64,000 nt of DNA from Cranoglanis bouderius (GCA_023630585.1 CM042562.1:10008684-10072683); one strand, 5' to 3'; positions 21,741-35,930 are shown, numbered from the stretch's first letter. Numbers and translations are program-made. Notes: a model not told the origin generated them from the letters alone.

Positions 21741-24700
21741 GCTAATGATGGAATTAGATTTGTGGCTTTGTAAACATCTTTGTATATGAAATGTGTGCAT
21801 ATGAAGAAAGACAGAGAGAAAGAAAGAGGGGCATGCAGAGAAAAGAGAAATAGACAACCCAAGCAAATGATTTAGAGTAAATTGTTGTTATTGTGTTAAA
21901 TTGTTAACTACTGATGCGGCTTCTCAAACACACACACACACAGACAAACACACACAAACAACTATATGCATATATACACTTCATTAGGCACATGTAGCTC
22001 ACTTGTATCAACAATTATTATGCATTTGTCATCCCCACCCACCCTGTTCATCAGTGAAAAGCGGCCAACCTAGGACCATCTCTGTTCAGATATTATTTCT
22101 GTAGTGGACTTTTCTCAACACTACAGCAACACTGACATGTTAGTGGGTGTTGTGCTGTGCAAACATATCAGGAAAAGCAGAGCACTCTGTATTCTGAGCT
22201 ACAGTTAGTAATTATCTACCTACCAAGTGCACCTCCATGGTAGTTTTACCAAAAAAAAAACAAACAAAAAAAAAACTGGCCAATGGATGTAGATACAAGC
22301 TACAGTATGTGTAGGGGAGAGTGGGGTCAGTTGTAACATGTGTCCCTTTTTTTGTAAATCGTATGAGTAAAATAACTCAAAGTTCCGTTTTGTAAACACA
22401 TGTCAGGTACAGTTGTCTGATAACTATTCATAATATAATACTACTGTGTACACAAATACCATTTTCATGTTAATATCAGAGGACGCGTAAAATTAAATGA
22501 AGGGACCCATGGGTGGGGTCGGCTGTCAATTAATTTTGTGGGAAGTCTGTAACAGATAAGTATGTTATTTTATCATACAATAGAGAACTCATGTAGTTGT
22601 ACAAAGTTTGCATCAGATAAAGCACTTTATTTGCTAAAATATAAAAAAAGAAATGGGGCTTGGAGCTTCATGTTTGTGCCACAAATGTTTACAGAAGTAA
22701 AATAAATAAATTCAAGTGAGTGTAATCTACTTTCTGTTTTGTGGAAATATCTTAAATTCTTGTACTGGTATCACTGTTACTATTGATCCTACAGTGTCAA
22801 CCATCATGACATGTGATACACTAGCTAACTAGCTTAGCATTGTCAATGAGACATTGATCAAAACTTATGCTTTCTATTTTGAAAAGAAAAAAAAAAAAAC
22901 ATTTTAAATGTTCTCCAGATGAGGAAAATTCCTCAAAACTCTTCAGAGCTGTGACTCAGCTGCTGTTCTTTTACAGGAAGACAGAGGATGCTACTGAGCA
23001 TGTGCAGAGTGAGTGTCATTACTGTAGCTTGTTCCTGATTGGAGCAATTGATAGTGTTATAACTGACCCCTATTACAACTGGCCCAACTCTACCCCTCTC
23101 CCAGTGCTTAATTTGAGCCAGAACAGGATCAGTATCAGGCACCTCCAAAATATAGCACACACGGAACCTTTTTATGTGGATCCGGCACCTCTACAGCTGC
23201 ATGTTTAAAATCTCACACAGCAATATTATAAAAACAAATAGTTTTAGTTTTTAATTCACCAAAAGTAAAATAGAACAACAAAAAACTGCAATAAAAATAC
23301 TAATCTTATATTACTGGTGCTCAAATATTGGTAACAGCCAATCAATAGCCTCTTTCACATAACGTAATCATTTCAAGTTCAAAAGTTCACCTGAATTCGA
23401 TGTCGCGAAGCGAAGCCTACAGTCACAGTCACAGCATTTTTTTTTAGAACACAAACAACGACAGCAAGAAAACTAAAAGCAAGAGCAAAATACTAAAAAG
23501 GCAAGAGTCCAAGGGAGCAAGCGGCTGCAGGAAGCAGTGTTGAAGCAGCTGAAGCAGTTTGGCGACTGAATTCCCACGACTAGCAGTGATAATGCTATAG
23601 CCTGATTGTGGAAGGTTTTTAGAAGCGCTTATGAGGCTAAATGTTGTTAACCTGCACGTGGCTGACTGACAGGAATTAAACGTAGTGAACAGCCCACGTA
23701 CAGTCAGGAGTATACAGGAGTACAGGGACTCAAATAGACAAAAAGTTCCAGAAGGACTGAGGCAGTTGTTGGCTACTGTGAACACCATACCGATCTCCAG
23801 TGGAGCGCAAGCAGGGTTTATATAAAATGAATCTCATTTGTAGCTCACAGCATGCATCCCTCTGATGGTTTTAAACATTGTGGGTCCACCGCTCACTAAG
23901 TTCAATCCCGAGCCATTTGTGCTCATGGATACGTAAGGGACACAGGGAAGAGTAGCAGGACACTGACATGACAGCTTTGTGGAATATTTTGTGTTAGGTA
24001 AAACACTTATTTCTCGATTATGTTGTGCAGTTAATGTTAGTTTATTGTAAGAAGGCCTACTATATGATATGTAGCTTTGTTTTCAAAGTGCTTTGGGCAA
24101 ATGTGTTTTGTAGCTAACTGAGATGACAGCACATAAATTGATAGAATGTGCCATCCATAAATGTTTCTTTTTGTACAGAGAATACTCACTGCTGTAAACT
24201 TGTTACTTCGCTGTACCAGTTTGAGTAATTTCATAGGCCTACCTATCAGCACTGAATATCGTTGGCTACATGAGATTCTAGAAGCACTTTTACGTGTCTG
24301 TAAGTTTGGGGACCGTGACCTTTCGCATGCCTCTCGGCTTGCCGGATCACTACTGTCTTATTGTTCCGGGACCTGCAGATTTCCAAATTAAGCACTGCCC
24401 TCACCTTATAAACTGGCCACATATTAACTGTGGGCCAGATATACACACATCAAGGGGCACAATGCAAAATGAAAAATGCAGCCACCGAATGTACTTGCTG
24501 TGCACCTGAAATTAACGTTTAATTTATTAAGGCATCATGTAGCTCACTATGCAAACTGTGCCTGGGACCACATACTAAAAGCTCTGTGCTCTCAAAAAGC
24601 TCAGAGAAAAGAGAGAAGCAAAAAATGCAAGCTTAGTAACAAAGATAATGTACACAAGAACAAGAACATGTACATGGTGCTAAGGGCATTAATGTGGCTA

Positions 24701-25590
24701 ATAATATGACATTTGGTTAGTAACTGATTTTAATGAAAAGGTTTCTATGTACAGAATAAGCTTATTAAATGTGCACGTAAATGTACTGTGTATTCATTTT
24801 CCCCCTGTAATTGACTGTGGTTTTTTGTGTTATTTGGTGTTTTGTGTTTGTGGCTATTTATTGTATTGAATTTCTTTGTTAGATCTAAGGAAAATTGATG
24901 AATGTGCTCCTGACATATGTGCTATGGCCAAGGTTGCCAGATCTGCATGACAAAAAAATCTCAGCTGACAATCAATATTAACAGATGTAGTTTCCCTGAT
25001 TTGTTTTGTCACCAAGAATGTAAATGGTAAAAAAAAATGGTATCCTATTATTACACTTTTTGACATAAATATAAGGGTGAATAATAATTAAAAAAAAAAC
25101 TCATACTGGCAAACCATCTGCAGAAAAAACAGCACCCATAAAGCTCTAAGCAACACACATGGCTCAAATTTACACATGGCTTGGGAAGGCAGACAAAACC
25201 ACATGCAAATGTAGTACACAGAATATATCATGAGCCACATTTTACATTTCTCCACCCTTTTTTTGTTCAGTCTTCCCACTTTTTGTGTGATATAGTATGT
25301 ATGAAGGAGAGGGGCAGTTTGAGTATTGCCACATGCACAGTGTTTAAATTGCACATTTAGACTTGTTTGTCAGTTTGGTGCAAAATTGTCTTTGTCAGTT
25401 TTTTTTTTTTTTTTCACAGAAGGCGGCCTAATTCTAGCTAAAAACAGGTCTAGCTAACAGTTTAGTACATCTGGCCTTGAGTGTACATGTACTCACATTT
25501 TCCCTCTGTCCTTCCATTGATGGTGAATCAGGCCACCCACTTGGGTGCTCTGAACTAGAACAGCAGCCTACTTCTCAGTATAATTAGAGC

Positions 25591-25591
<1 letters not shown>

Positions 25592-25649
<58 letters not shown>
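25592..25649. repeat. (GA)n microsatellite
   Basis: Uninterrupted GA dinucleotides for about 58 bp. Paired with a CT tract about 140 bp downstream, so the two could fold back on each other. Confidence 0.95.
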
Positions 25650-25651
<2 letters not shown>

Positions 25652-25785
25652 TGCCTTGGATATGTTTTTCGAGTGCTGAAGGGTGGGAGGACTGAACATT
25701 AACGCTGTTCATAAAGCATAAAGAGTGAGAGGAACAGCATGCATGCACACACATACATTTTACTATCCACCTCCCTTCCCCCTCC

Positions 25786-25788
<3 letters not shown>

Positions 25789-25868
<80 letters not shown>
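25789..25868. repeat. (CT)n microsatellite
   Basis: About 80 bp of CT dinucleotides with a single CG interruption near 25849. Poly-Ser-Leu and Arg-Glu frames over it are artefacts. Confidence 0.95.
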
Positions 25869-25869
25869 G

Positions 25870-26950
25870 TAGGACTGAGCATCACATAGGAGTGATTACA
25901 GCAGCAATAAGAGCTGATTAGGACCCCTTGGTGTGAGTCTATAACGTCAGATATTGTGTACACAGCTGGTAGAGGAAGAGCAAGAGTGAGGCACAGAAGC
26001 TCTTCTGCATGAAAGGTAGCTGAAAGCTGCAGAGAAATGGACTGACCTCCTTGGAGAGCAGAATTTCTCTTTCTACAGTGCCACATGTGGTAATGAGGGT
26101 CATGGTCTGCGGTGAAGCTGCATAAAAGCATTAATCCATTAATAATTGTATTACAGTAACGGGCCATCCCGAACACAGAGGGCCCAAATGAAAATTACGT
26201 GAAGTGCAAATTGCATTTGTAGAATAAAGAGGCCAAGCTTGTGATTAGGAGGTAAGGAGTGGAGAAGAGTAAAGATTTGGGCCCACTGACTTTTCTCACT
26301 AAATTGTGCAGAGTATAGTGTATGATGGAGGTCTTCTATGAAGATAATGTGATATATAGAAATCTGCAAGCCTAAGGAGGAGAGTTTAGCATTCATTTAG
26401 AGAGTCTTTACTGACGAATCTAAAAGACAGTTCAGTACTCAAAACAGTCAGGCAAGCTATGGTCAAGCACAATCAGGCATGAAATAATGAAACTAAAGGA
26501 TAATCCAAAGAGTAGTTACATAAACAATGCAAGGGCTTAAAATACATTAAAGGCAGTAGATTTAAACAAGGCTCAGACTTTACACAACATGGGTATTGGC
26601 TAGACAATATATTGCTACATCTGTTGAGCTTATACTGTATACTACAAAATGAGGAAGTGCATGTCACACAACAAGGGTGTGACATTCAAAAACTGCAGCA
26701 CAGTCATATTTCCAAACCTACTCTGGTCAAGAATTGTGTTAATGTTACTCCCTGCTGAGACTAATTTGTGCATAGATGCAATAGTTCAGAGACTTAAGGC
26801 AAAGTCCTTAAAGTCCTGTCCTGTTTCTTTCAACTCAGTTTTGTGTATGTACGCTATCAATGTCACCCAACTTCAGCACAAATACGTAATACTTTACAAT
26901 GTTTTTTTTTAATGACTCATATGCAGGGACTAAGCAGGAACAAATTAGTA
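25870..26950. other. Intergenic, no gene recognised
   Basis: Unique-looking sequence with no recognisable exon, RNA gene or repeat family. Confidence 0.45.
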
Positions 26951-26956
26951 GTAGTA

Positions 26957-28312
26957 TATTAACACCTAAGTTTAACTACTAATGAATACTGACTAATAAC
27001 TCAGTAAGTAATAAAGTAAAGGTTTGGTTTAAAGGTATTGGTTTAAAGTAAAGGTATTGTGATCTCAGCAATAAATTCCAAGTTCCTGGATAACTACCAT
27101 CTAACTATTCATTAGTAATGAGTTATAATGTGACACAGTACTGTTCCAGATCATCCATATCTCCAGGGAAAGACACAGTAACACTTCAGTCATTATCTAA
27201 TACACTCAAATTGCTTACTCATTCAGTAATATTTGGAAATTATATCTCAAAGACTATGGAATTAGGACACATATCACAGAGTGATATATTTATGTCAGCA
27301 TGTCTGTGATTATTCAGAAGGAACACTGGCACACTTATACCTGCAGAAAAGAACTAGACACGAGTGTTTTGAGTCTCATTTGTAAGCCAATGTGCAAAGT
27401 GGCTCATACTGCCACATATAAAGGTTCAAAGAGAACTCAGAAGGATGGTGGTGAATATGGCATGTGGCGACCTCTTACAAATTTTAACAATTATATTGTA
27501 GTTACTGAAGTGTTGGATTAGGCAACATTGTGTCGGCTGTTTGTTCTTCAGTAGGTAGCTAAGACAATATCTGAGGAGCTGATGTGATTAGTAATTAATT
27601 TGTATAGTAGTTCTCCAAGACATATACAGTACTGTGCAAATGTTTTAGACACACGCAAAGAAATGCTGTAGAGCAAAGATGCCTTCAAAATAATGAAATT
27701 AAATGTGTCTACATTTATAAAAAATAAAATAAAATAAAATAAAAATACCATAAAGAGCAGTAAACAGTAATAAATGAAACAAAGTCAATATTTGGTGTGA
27801 CAAAAAAAATAAAATTAAAATAGTAGTCTCCGGTACAGTTTGTGCAGTTTTATAAGGAAATGAGTTTTATTGAGCATCTTGCAGAACCAGCCACAGTTCT
27901 TCTGGAGACTTTGACTTTCACACTTGCTTCTTACCTTTTGCAGCGAAACCCAGCAGCCTTCATAGTGTTTTTTGTCTGAAAAGTGTCTCTTACATAATAT
28001 GCTGCTTTCTTTAATGACATACAAACATTTTTCTGTAACTTTTAATTTTGTGCTAGGAAACTAATGTCTGGGAATCTAAAATGTTTTTTGTATTGACTTG
28101 ATAATGTAGAAGTCATAAAATAAACAATCTATAACAAAATTTGTACTAAAAAAAAAAATAGGGTGCCTAAAACTTTTGCACAGTACTGTATAAGACATTG
28201 TAATTATTGTATAGCTCATAATGAACTACCAGACTATTACTTTATTACTTACTGAGTAACTACCCAGTATTCATTAGTAGTTAACAGTAGTGACTTACGT
28301 GTTCATATAGTA
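26957..28312. mobile_element. DNA element with about 65-80 bp inverted ends, interrupted by a nested Tc1-like insertion
   Basis: The left end (26957-27019: 'taactactaatgaatactga', 'ctcagtaagtaataaagtaa') reappears inverted at 28233-28312 ('attactttattacttactga', 'gtattcattagtagttaaca'). The inverted ends enclose a second element at 27627-28188. No transposase frame is visible, so it is non-autonomous. Superfamily not assigned. Confidence 0.6.
27627..28188. mobile_element. Non-autonomous Tc1-like element, 562 bp, TA-flanked
   Basis: Ends 'cagtactgtgcaaatgtttt' and, in complement, 'cagtactgtgcaaaagtttt', each bordered by TATA. The interior at about 27835-27960 resembles antisense transposase debris with no intact frame. 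Inserted inside the older element 26957-28312. Confidence 0.75.
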
Positions 28313-28319
28313 TTGCTGA

Positions 28320-29600
28320 AGTGCTACTACTCAATAGGCTACTTTAAATATGTACTAAATACATCTGACTAAATTATTTTATTCCTAATACATAAGGGCA
28401 TATATCTTAGTTGGGGCTACTTGAAGTAAATTAGAAAGTCAATGCGTCATTACACAGAGAGCATTATACTGTATACTTAATAGAATCGTATCTAACAAAA
28501 TGAATCAAATACCAGACTTGCGAAATTTATTGGACAAGGAATTAGCCGTGTCCTATAGTTCCCACATGAGTAAAAAAAAATCACAAAAGATGGTTTGTTG
28601 TTCAGCCAGATATTTATAATAAAAAATCTAATTGTATATCATTATAAAAATGACATTGCACTGAGCCAGCAGTGCACACTCATTCTAACTCTCCCACTAC
28701 TTTTTACTCATTCAGACTCTCATAACTAAACAATAAGCCAGGATTTTAAGGGGTTGATTGTTGGGTTCTTTGCTATAAACTAGCTAATTTTGATCCTGCA
28801 TTCACCTCTCTTTATATATGCTCTCTCTCTCTTTCTCTCTCATGTAAATCACAGGGCAAGCTGTTCTTCACCCTGTCTTTCTTTTGCTTCTGACCTATTT
28901 TTGAGCCACAGCTCTTTCTTGTGCTCTCTGTCATATTAACATTTCACCAAGTGAGACAAGAGGGGGCAAGGGGAGCAGACAGCATGCGATGAAATGATCC
29001 CTTTCTCCTCCTGTGCTCAACCTTCCTGTTATCCCCTGTATCCCTCCCTTCTTTTTTCTCTTTTCCTTTCTTTTCTGCCCTTATGTCGGTCTCTTGGCCT
29101 CTGTGTGAAGTAGAAAATCTCATTACTTATAAAACATGTAGGGACCATTTTCTTTTTCAGTTCATTTATTGGTGCCATCATTAAGATTTTAACATGAGTG
29201 AGATCTTTCCTCTGTGTGGATGTGATGTGACATTAAACATAGATGAAGAGTGGAACTACAGTGTGAATAATAATGTATAACAAAGGACACGAAAAATTGT
29301 GTTTAATTTTCATACAAAGATTTGGCTAATATTCATCTTCCCTCTTTACTTTGTTTTGAACATATTTGCATAATGCCTTGGCTTCTTGTTTTTAGTCAGC
29401 TCAATCATTTCATGTTGAAAACACACTGAAAAATAGCAGTCCTGATCCCCATTGTTTTATCCCCATGGCTCATGAGGATTAAGATCTAGACAAATAAATG
29501 TGACTGCCATGCTGTTGCAGCTTTGCTTGGGCCAAACACTCATGCTTCAGATGGTGATTTTGAGATGACCATGAAATGAGATTCAGTGTTTTATATGCAG
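28320..29600. other. Intergenic, no gene recognised
   Basis: AT-rich sequence with a pyrimidine-rich stretch near 28820-29110. No exon, RNA gene or clear transposon seen. Confidence 0.45.
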
Positions 29601-29602
29601 TG

Positions 29603-29603
<1 letters not shown>

Positions 29604-29681
<78 letters not shown>
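29604..29681. repeat. (CA)n microsatellite
   Basis: About 78 bp of uninterrupted CA dinucleotides, among the longest in the window. Confidence 0.95.
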
Positions 29682-29689
<8 letters not shown>

Positions 29690-29969
29690 ACCAGGGGAAG
29701 TACCTTTTTAAAATGTGATGCAGAAAAACAAGCTCACAACACTTCTCTTGCTTTAATACACATGTTGGCACAACATTTGACAGCTGTTCTGTCAATGAAG
29801 AGAAAATTGCATTACAATTTTAACCATACCTTCATTTACACTCCCATCTACACTGCGAATCGAGACCATACTCCCTGGAAGAGAATGTGACCTCATGGAT
29901 GCCATCGTACCACATGGATGGATTCAATTGGTTCCGAGGTTCAGAAAAGGCTCTAAGTGTGTGTGTGTG

Positions 29970-30050
29970 GGGGGGGGGGGGGGGGGGGGTCTGGGTGTAT
30001 GTGTTGTGGGTGTTAGTTTGCATAGCCTTTCAAGTAAGTACAACAGCACC

Positions 30051-30081
<31 letters not shown>
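29970..30081. repeat. Poly-G run and (CAC/CAA)n trinucleotides
   Basis: A 20-base poly-G run at about 29970-29989, then a short ACC/AAC trinucleotide tract at 30046-30081. The run length may be imprecise in the assembly. Confidence 0.85.
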
Positions 30082-30085
<4 letters not shown>

Positions 30086-30089
30086 TTGA

Positions 30090-31690
30090 GATAAGCATGT
30101 TAATGAAATAATCAGGCATTACTTGTAAATCTAAGAATGGTAAATCTAAGCATAATTCAAGGATTGAGACATAAATACAAACAACATAAAATATTAATAA
30201 AATAATAACTACAAACATACAGGCATAATCTTTAGTTCTGATTTTAAAAGTATAAGATTAGGTATATGAGATAAGCACGTTAATGAGATGATCTACAGGT
30301 AATCTACAGATTTTCAGTCTGCTAATTAGACTAAAAAGATATTTGCTAATGGCTGAGCTACAAGTGAGATTTTGGATTAACAGTAGGCCTGTCTCAGCTG
30401 AATGCTCCGGGGTTGGCACCCCATTCAGAGTGTCCCCCACCTAGTGCATTGAGTTTCCTGGGATAGGCTCTAGGCTCCCCCATGACCCTGCGTAGGATAA
30501 GTGGTATGGAAGATGGATGGATGGATATGGGAATCAAATCCAGAAAGGGTTAGACCAAGGTCCTAAAACGTAGCATTTGATGTCATCGAGGCCCAGGTAA
30601 ATATATTGAGTAATAATGATGAGCTTTTTTCATTATATCTGTGTTATCTAGTTACTACCTAGTACAACTACCTTTTTATCCTATTGCACATTATGTTGTA
30701 CCATGTTAAGCACATCAAGCTTACTCTACATGTATAAGACAAGATAAGAGAAGACGGACTTTTTTTCCGTACTGCCGCAGGCGAGTGTTTCACTGCAAAT
30801 GTCTGGTCAACACTTTCATGATGATGCCGTCTTGTTCAGTAGGAGGGCCGTAACACAATGTGGGATGCTCACAGTAACACTGTGAAATTCAGCAGAGCTG
30901 AAACCAGCACAGATGCAGCTTTAATGAGGACAAATACATCAACAAATCTCTGATCAGCATCAGCAGAGTCCCACAGATTAACGCACACAGAACAGCACTG
31001 TTTATGCCAGCACTAACAGAAGATTTGCTTAAGATGTGATTAATTTGGTAAAGTTGTGGGAGCTGGATGGTCAGGGATGAAGATGGGGTTATAAATAGGA
31101 TTGACGGAATGCGCAACTGGAGAGTAGGTGAAATAAGAATAAGTATATCACACAAAGGAAATGTGACTCATCCAGAAAGGGCTAACTATGTAGCCTTGGC
31201 AAGGACCGTGCAGCATTCTTATGTAATCCTTAACTTTTTGCTAAGACTGGAGATAGTGTGGCAGGGAGATGCTTGATACAGATAGGCCTTGTTGTTCTTT
31301 TTGGCTGAACACTGCTGTGTGTGCTGATACTGCTGATATGTGAGTTGATGTAGAAGCTGAGTGTGGTTTAGGAATGTTTCTTGTTGCACAGTGAGTGACG
31401 TTGCAGACATGCACTATACCTGAAGTTATAACTTTATGTCCACGTGTTAAAGGCAGATTGTTTCATCCAGTTTTAGTTACAATGTTTTACATTAAATGTA
31501 AATGTACAGCATTAATTAACATTAACAAACCATGAACTTCAGCACTGATACATTATAAGTAATGCTATCAAAGATTTAATGCTTATATTTATTGATTTCT
31601 ATGTAAAAAAACCAAAAACAAACAATCAAACAAACAAAAAATAGGCCAAAATATGAACACTTGCTTTAATCAATGACTACGTTTTGCATG
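30090..31690. other. Intergenic with SINE tail at 30405-30530
   Basis: 'gctccggggttggcacccca' through 'gcgtaggataagtggtatgg' and 'gatggatggatatggg' is the tail of the repeat family at 14975-15280, plus orientation. No gene is recognised in the rest. Confidence 0.55.
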
Positions 31691-32365
31691 CATATCAAAT
31701 TCCGTTTAAGGTCTATATTCAGGTTGTAGCCATATTCCAAATATGATGTTTATATACGTACAGGCATCGGAATATTCCTGTATACATGGTTTTTGTAAGT
31801 ATGACTGAGTTGCCATTCCTAAATACCTAGCCTACAGCTAAGCATCTGTTAGCACCCACAGTTCCTTGCGGACTGAGCATGCGCATATACGTATGTGCTT
31901 TCAGTGGATTTTCTGAATAAGGTGTTTACATACAACAGAATTAAAACAGGCATATTCCAGGGGTGGGAATCAGATTGTGGCGTTTACATGACAAAGTACT
32001 AATTAGAATACTGCCAAATTCTGAATATCGGAATATCGATGTGCATGTAAACATAGCCAATGTTTATTCCATACAATAATGATCTAATGACTTAATTAAG
32101 AATTGCAGTGCTTCATTTGAAAAATATATCATTGAGGCTCAATGGTGGATTCCAAGATTTACACCATGTGCAATTTTGGTGCACTTATAGTATTTAGTCA
32201 TGGATAGTCTAAACATTACTCAATGCAGGAGTACTTAATTATTATTTAAACATACATTAATGAACACATGTTAACACAGTTAATTACACTGTTAATTTTA
32301 TTTATGGCTTATTAATGCTTGCTAATTATTGCTAACTAATGCAGTGAATAATTAGTTAATGTAAA
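31690..32365. mobile_element. Degenerate nested DNA-transposon remnants
   Basis: 31690-32060 shows repeated 'tcggaatattcctgtataca' and 'ttctgaatatcggaatatcg' motifs and ends 'gtgcatgtaaacat', a pattern of fish MITEs. The segment up to about 32365 ('gctaactaatgcagtgaata', 'attagttaatgtaaagtgtt') resembles the end of a hAT-like non-autonomous element. Boundaries are approximate. Confidence 0.4.
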
Positions 32366-32847
32366 GTGTTAGAGAAGTGCATCGGTAAGAATCGTCTGGA
32401 CGTAATGGACCGATTTTGCATGAATAAATGAATATTTTACTAGCAAAAAAAGCGCTTTGCTGTACTTCTGGAATGTCAGAATTTGTAAGCATGCATACAA
32501 ATGCCTCAGGAATGACGTCTAGAGATTCATGAGTGTGCCTTTTTGCTGTTCGATCTTAATCCCGAGGCTTTAGAATAAGCACAGACTGCTCAGGTGGACT
32601 ACATGTGAGAAAACATTACTGGAAAGATAATAATCAAGAGTAGAGTATGCATACTGTATTTCACCTTCACTTACCACAAAAACAGCTCTTAGAAAAAGAC
32701 TGTGGACTTAGAAGTGAATAAAATACTAAAATGCTGCTTTTTTTAGCTTTACCAAAGGAGTGACTATTTGAATAGAGGCTTGACAACAATGACTGATTTT
32801 GAATGGATTTTGAGTCCAAATCTTTTCTCATTAGATGTAGTAGAATA

Positions 32848-33680
32848 TGGGTCATTCCATCTCAAGTGGTCCAATAATTTCAAAGTCGGTTGCGCGATCG
32901 TTTTTAATTTTTGTGCCATCTTTGTGTCATGGCACACAACAAATTTTGATTATACAGCTGTTTATGGAAACCTCAATATCTCGGCTCAGGATGGGCCTAG
33001 CTCCTTGGAACAAAGAATGATCTCCAGAGCACATTACAAGGTACATATATAAACATTTTGCAAATTCTTGTTCCTTAGACTTAGAATTTAAGTCCAAATG
33101 TAATACTCAAGATTGCTCACAGTTCCACTTTTAGGGTCAATTTATAATGGGAATGGTTCAGTCTTAATTTTTTTTTAGGGGGTACCTAGGTAGGTATAGT
33201 GTGCATGCAGAACATTTCAGTACCGAGACATTTATGGGGGTGAGAAAGTGCCATTAAAAAAAAAATTCCCTCACTTTCGGGTTGAATATCTCTGGTGGGG
33301 GACCAGATACAAACTCGAATTTTTGACAGAAATAAGTGAGTGATGTGAGTTTGAGATTGGAGGTAAACTCTGCAGGACAGTGGACCTCGAGGGCCAGATT
33401 TGAAAAACCAGCCTGATCTATCATGTTGGTACAGGTGTACAGTTGGTATGCGTGAATAGATTTTATCCAGTTATGGAAGTACAGTGTTCAATTGGGTGTT
33501 TTACAAATAAACAGTGCTGTGGTGTTGTTTCCCCTGTGATAAAAGCACTAAGTGACTTCTGAGCTGTGGTCAATTACTGCTTTTATAATCACGCAAAAAA
33601 ACAAACAAACAAAAAAAAACCCTGGAAAAATAAAAACAGTTGAGCAACCTGCACTGGACCACTTGAAATAGAATGACCCA
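32848..33680. mobile_element. Non-autonomous DNA transposon, 833 bp, TA-flanked
   Basis: Starts TGGGTCATTCCATCTCAAGT. Its right end in complement is TGGGTCATTCTATTTCAAGT, an inverted repeat of about 27 bp with a few mismatches, flanked by TA on both sides. No transposase frame survives. A short segment at about 33372-33412 ('aggacagtggacctcgaggg') resembles the element at 55938-56104 and may be nested or shared. Confidence 0.65.
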
Positions 33681-33699
33681 TATAGTATAGTGATTAATT

Positions 33700-35930
33700 T
33701 TGTGATCTAATAGCTGATCTTCGTGATCTAGTTTCCAAATAGAATATCTTTTGGATCTGAACATTTTGAAATATTTGAATGACTATAAATTTTTATTTCA
33801 CAATAAAGATGCATTCAAAAAAATCATTAGTACTTGAGACGTGAAGACTTTGACTAGAAGTACTGTATATGTTGTAGCAAATACAGTTACATTGTAATTA
33901 GTGTACCTGTGTAGTATAAGAATGAAACCAATGAAGTCATGTGGAACAAACTTGTCTTGAATGTATTTATAGCCAACAGTTAAAATGGCATGAGGTTTAT
34001 TTCTGTACTTTAATACAGTCTCTATGGGGGAGATGGATGTGTGAACTGAAGACATGGCCACCCACGTGCTTGTTACGCTGTGATATTTCTGATTACTGGG
34101 TCAATGGGTCAGGCGGGGCACATAGTACAGAGTGGAATGCAGCTGCCTTCCTTTTGTCCTTCCTGATGAGAAGTTCAGGTTTTCTCTCTGACACAGCTAT
34201 AGTCGCCATTACTGAATTTATTAGGGATCTTGTTGTGGAGAAATCACATTGAAGGGTTTGATGCTACACAGCATCTGTCAGCTAACTCAGGGCTGGTTAT
34301 TATCACAAGATTCTGCACCATACTGCTCAGCCCATGAGACTGGAGAGGTGCTAATGAGACAAGGAAGTAAAATATGACTATAGTACTCAGGGTTTACACT
34401 TTATCTGCTGTCTCATAAGCAGAGCTTACTCGTAAACAGCATTTCTGAAATGGCAACAGCAGAGAGGCAGTACAAGGGCTTTTCACTCTGCAGTGCAATG
34501 CTGTGTATAGAGATTTTTATTTACTCTGTTTCATCATTTTAAAAAACTAGTTTAAATTACTCACATCTATGGCTGTGGGTGAAAGAGAGTGCTGTTTCAC
34601 ACAAATGACTGGTTTGGAAAGGATCCAGCAGTGTGCAGAATTAAGTACTGTTTACCCACTACAAAGTTTTGGGACGTGGCAGCCTTGGTCGAAAGATAAA
34701 TGTCAATGAATGTAAGTCTTCATTGATAACTATTATATTATATATACTTTTTTTTTTCTAGAAAAATGTGAAAGGTCTTTAATGAAAGTTAATGAAAGTA
34801 ATTCAAATCAAGATTTGTAGGTCTCTTGTTTTATTAAAAAAAATAAAATAAAATAACCACAATTTATGATATAAGCATTGGAACCCTAAAAAACTACGTC
34901 ACAAAAAATGATGGCAGAGATTTGGTATGACAGATGGAGGTTTTTGATGAATATTCAGCAATCAGATCAGTAGGCAGAGAGAGGATCACGTTTACAAATG
35001 TCTAAGTGTCATTTTGACTAATGCTGATGAATCACATGACTGATTTTTAAGCAGTGTCAGATCAAGGCACAACATCTCTTTCAAGTGCCTGCACCTGCCT
35101 CTCGTTCTCTCAAAATATGGTAATAATTTTTTCCAAATTGGTCATTACACTGTTCAGAGTTTTCTTTTTTTTTTATTAGTTCCCCTTGATTCTTTCAATC
35201 CTGTTTTTTTTTTTTTTTACCCTCATGCCAGCTGTGTCCTTGAATGCATCCTTCCAATGCTCCAAATTTGCCAGACTTCCGTGGAGTGGAGCGTCATCAT
35301 GGGGTGCCAAATAATGATACAGGATGCACACAGACATTCTCCTTTAAATGTCAGAATATACTTTGCAGTTCAGTACTGCTGCAGGCAATTTTTAGAGATG
35401 TGAACGACAGCAGCAAGGAACCATCCCACCAGTTTTACAAGTTAAAAATTATATTTTGGAATAAATGTGAGGACCTGACAGTCGTGTTGAAGGTTGAAGA
35501 CCAGCTCAGGTATATCAGGGAAAGGATGCCATAAAACATGTTTCCATATTTAGCCATACCTTTCTATCTAACTATAGAGAGAGAGAAAAAAAAAGGTAGA
35601 TATCATCCTGTATTTTTTTTTGTCTGGCTCTTAAAGTGTAGTTGTGGATATTAATAACAAGTCTATGAGTTCACTGATGGATTCTATTTCTGTAATGAAG
35701 TGAGTGGACTCTATCTGTTGACTTGGTGAATGATGAAATTAAAATAACGAGGTATACAATTGCATGTCTACAATCCATAGTTTGTATATTATAAATTATA
35801 TTCTGAATATATTGACCAATATGTGCAACTGCTTGTCCATATCTTTATATTCACCCATGTATTAAAACAGCTATAATCTCCATATTGTAAAATATACAAT
35901 GTTTAACATACATTATGAATATATTATGAA
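33700..35930. other. Intergenic, no gene recognised
   Basis: No supportable exon. A 96-codon plus-strand frame at 35244-35534 shows no family motif. The rest is AT-rich with homopolymer runs. Confidence 0.45.

Larger units (their letters stand above)
20326..25580. other. Intergenic, no gene recognised
   Basis: About 5 kb without a supportable exon. Open frames are short and show no family motif. Apart from poly-A/T runs, a short (CA)n near 21930 and a pyrimidine stretch at 21396-21440, no repeat family is obvious. Two RFX-type palindromes at 21320 and 21727 are listed separately. Confidence 0.5.

Noticed and set aside
29479..29890. Val-Cys and Thr-His repeat proteins
   Set aside because: Translations of the CA microsatellite.
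35244..35534. 96-codon plus-strand frame
   Set aside because: No recognisable motif, no clear splice or polyadenylation context; could be chance in this AT-rich region.
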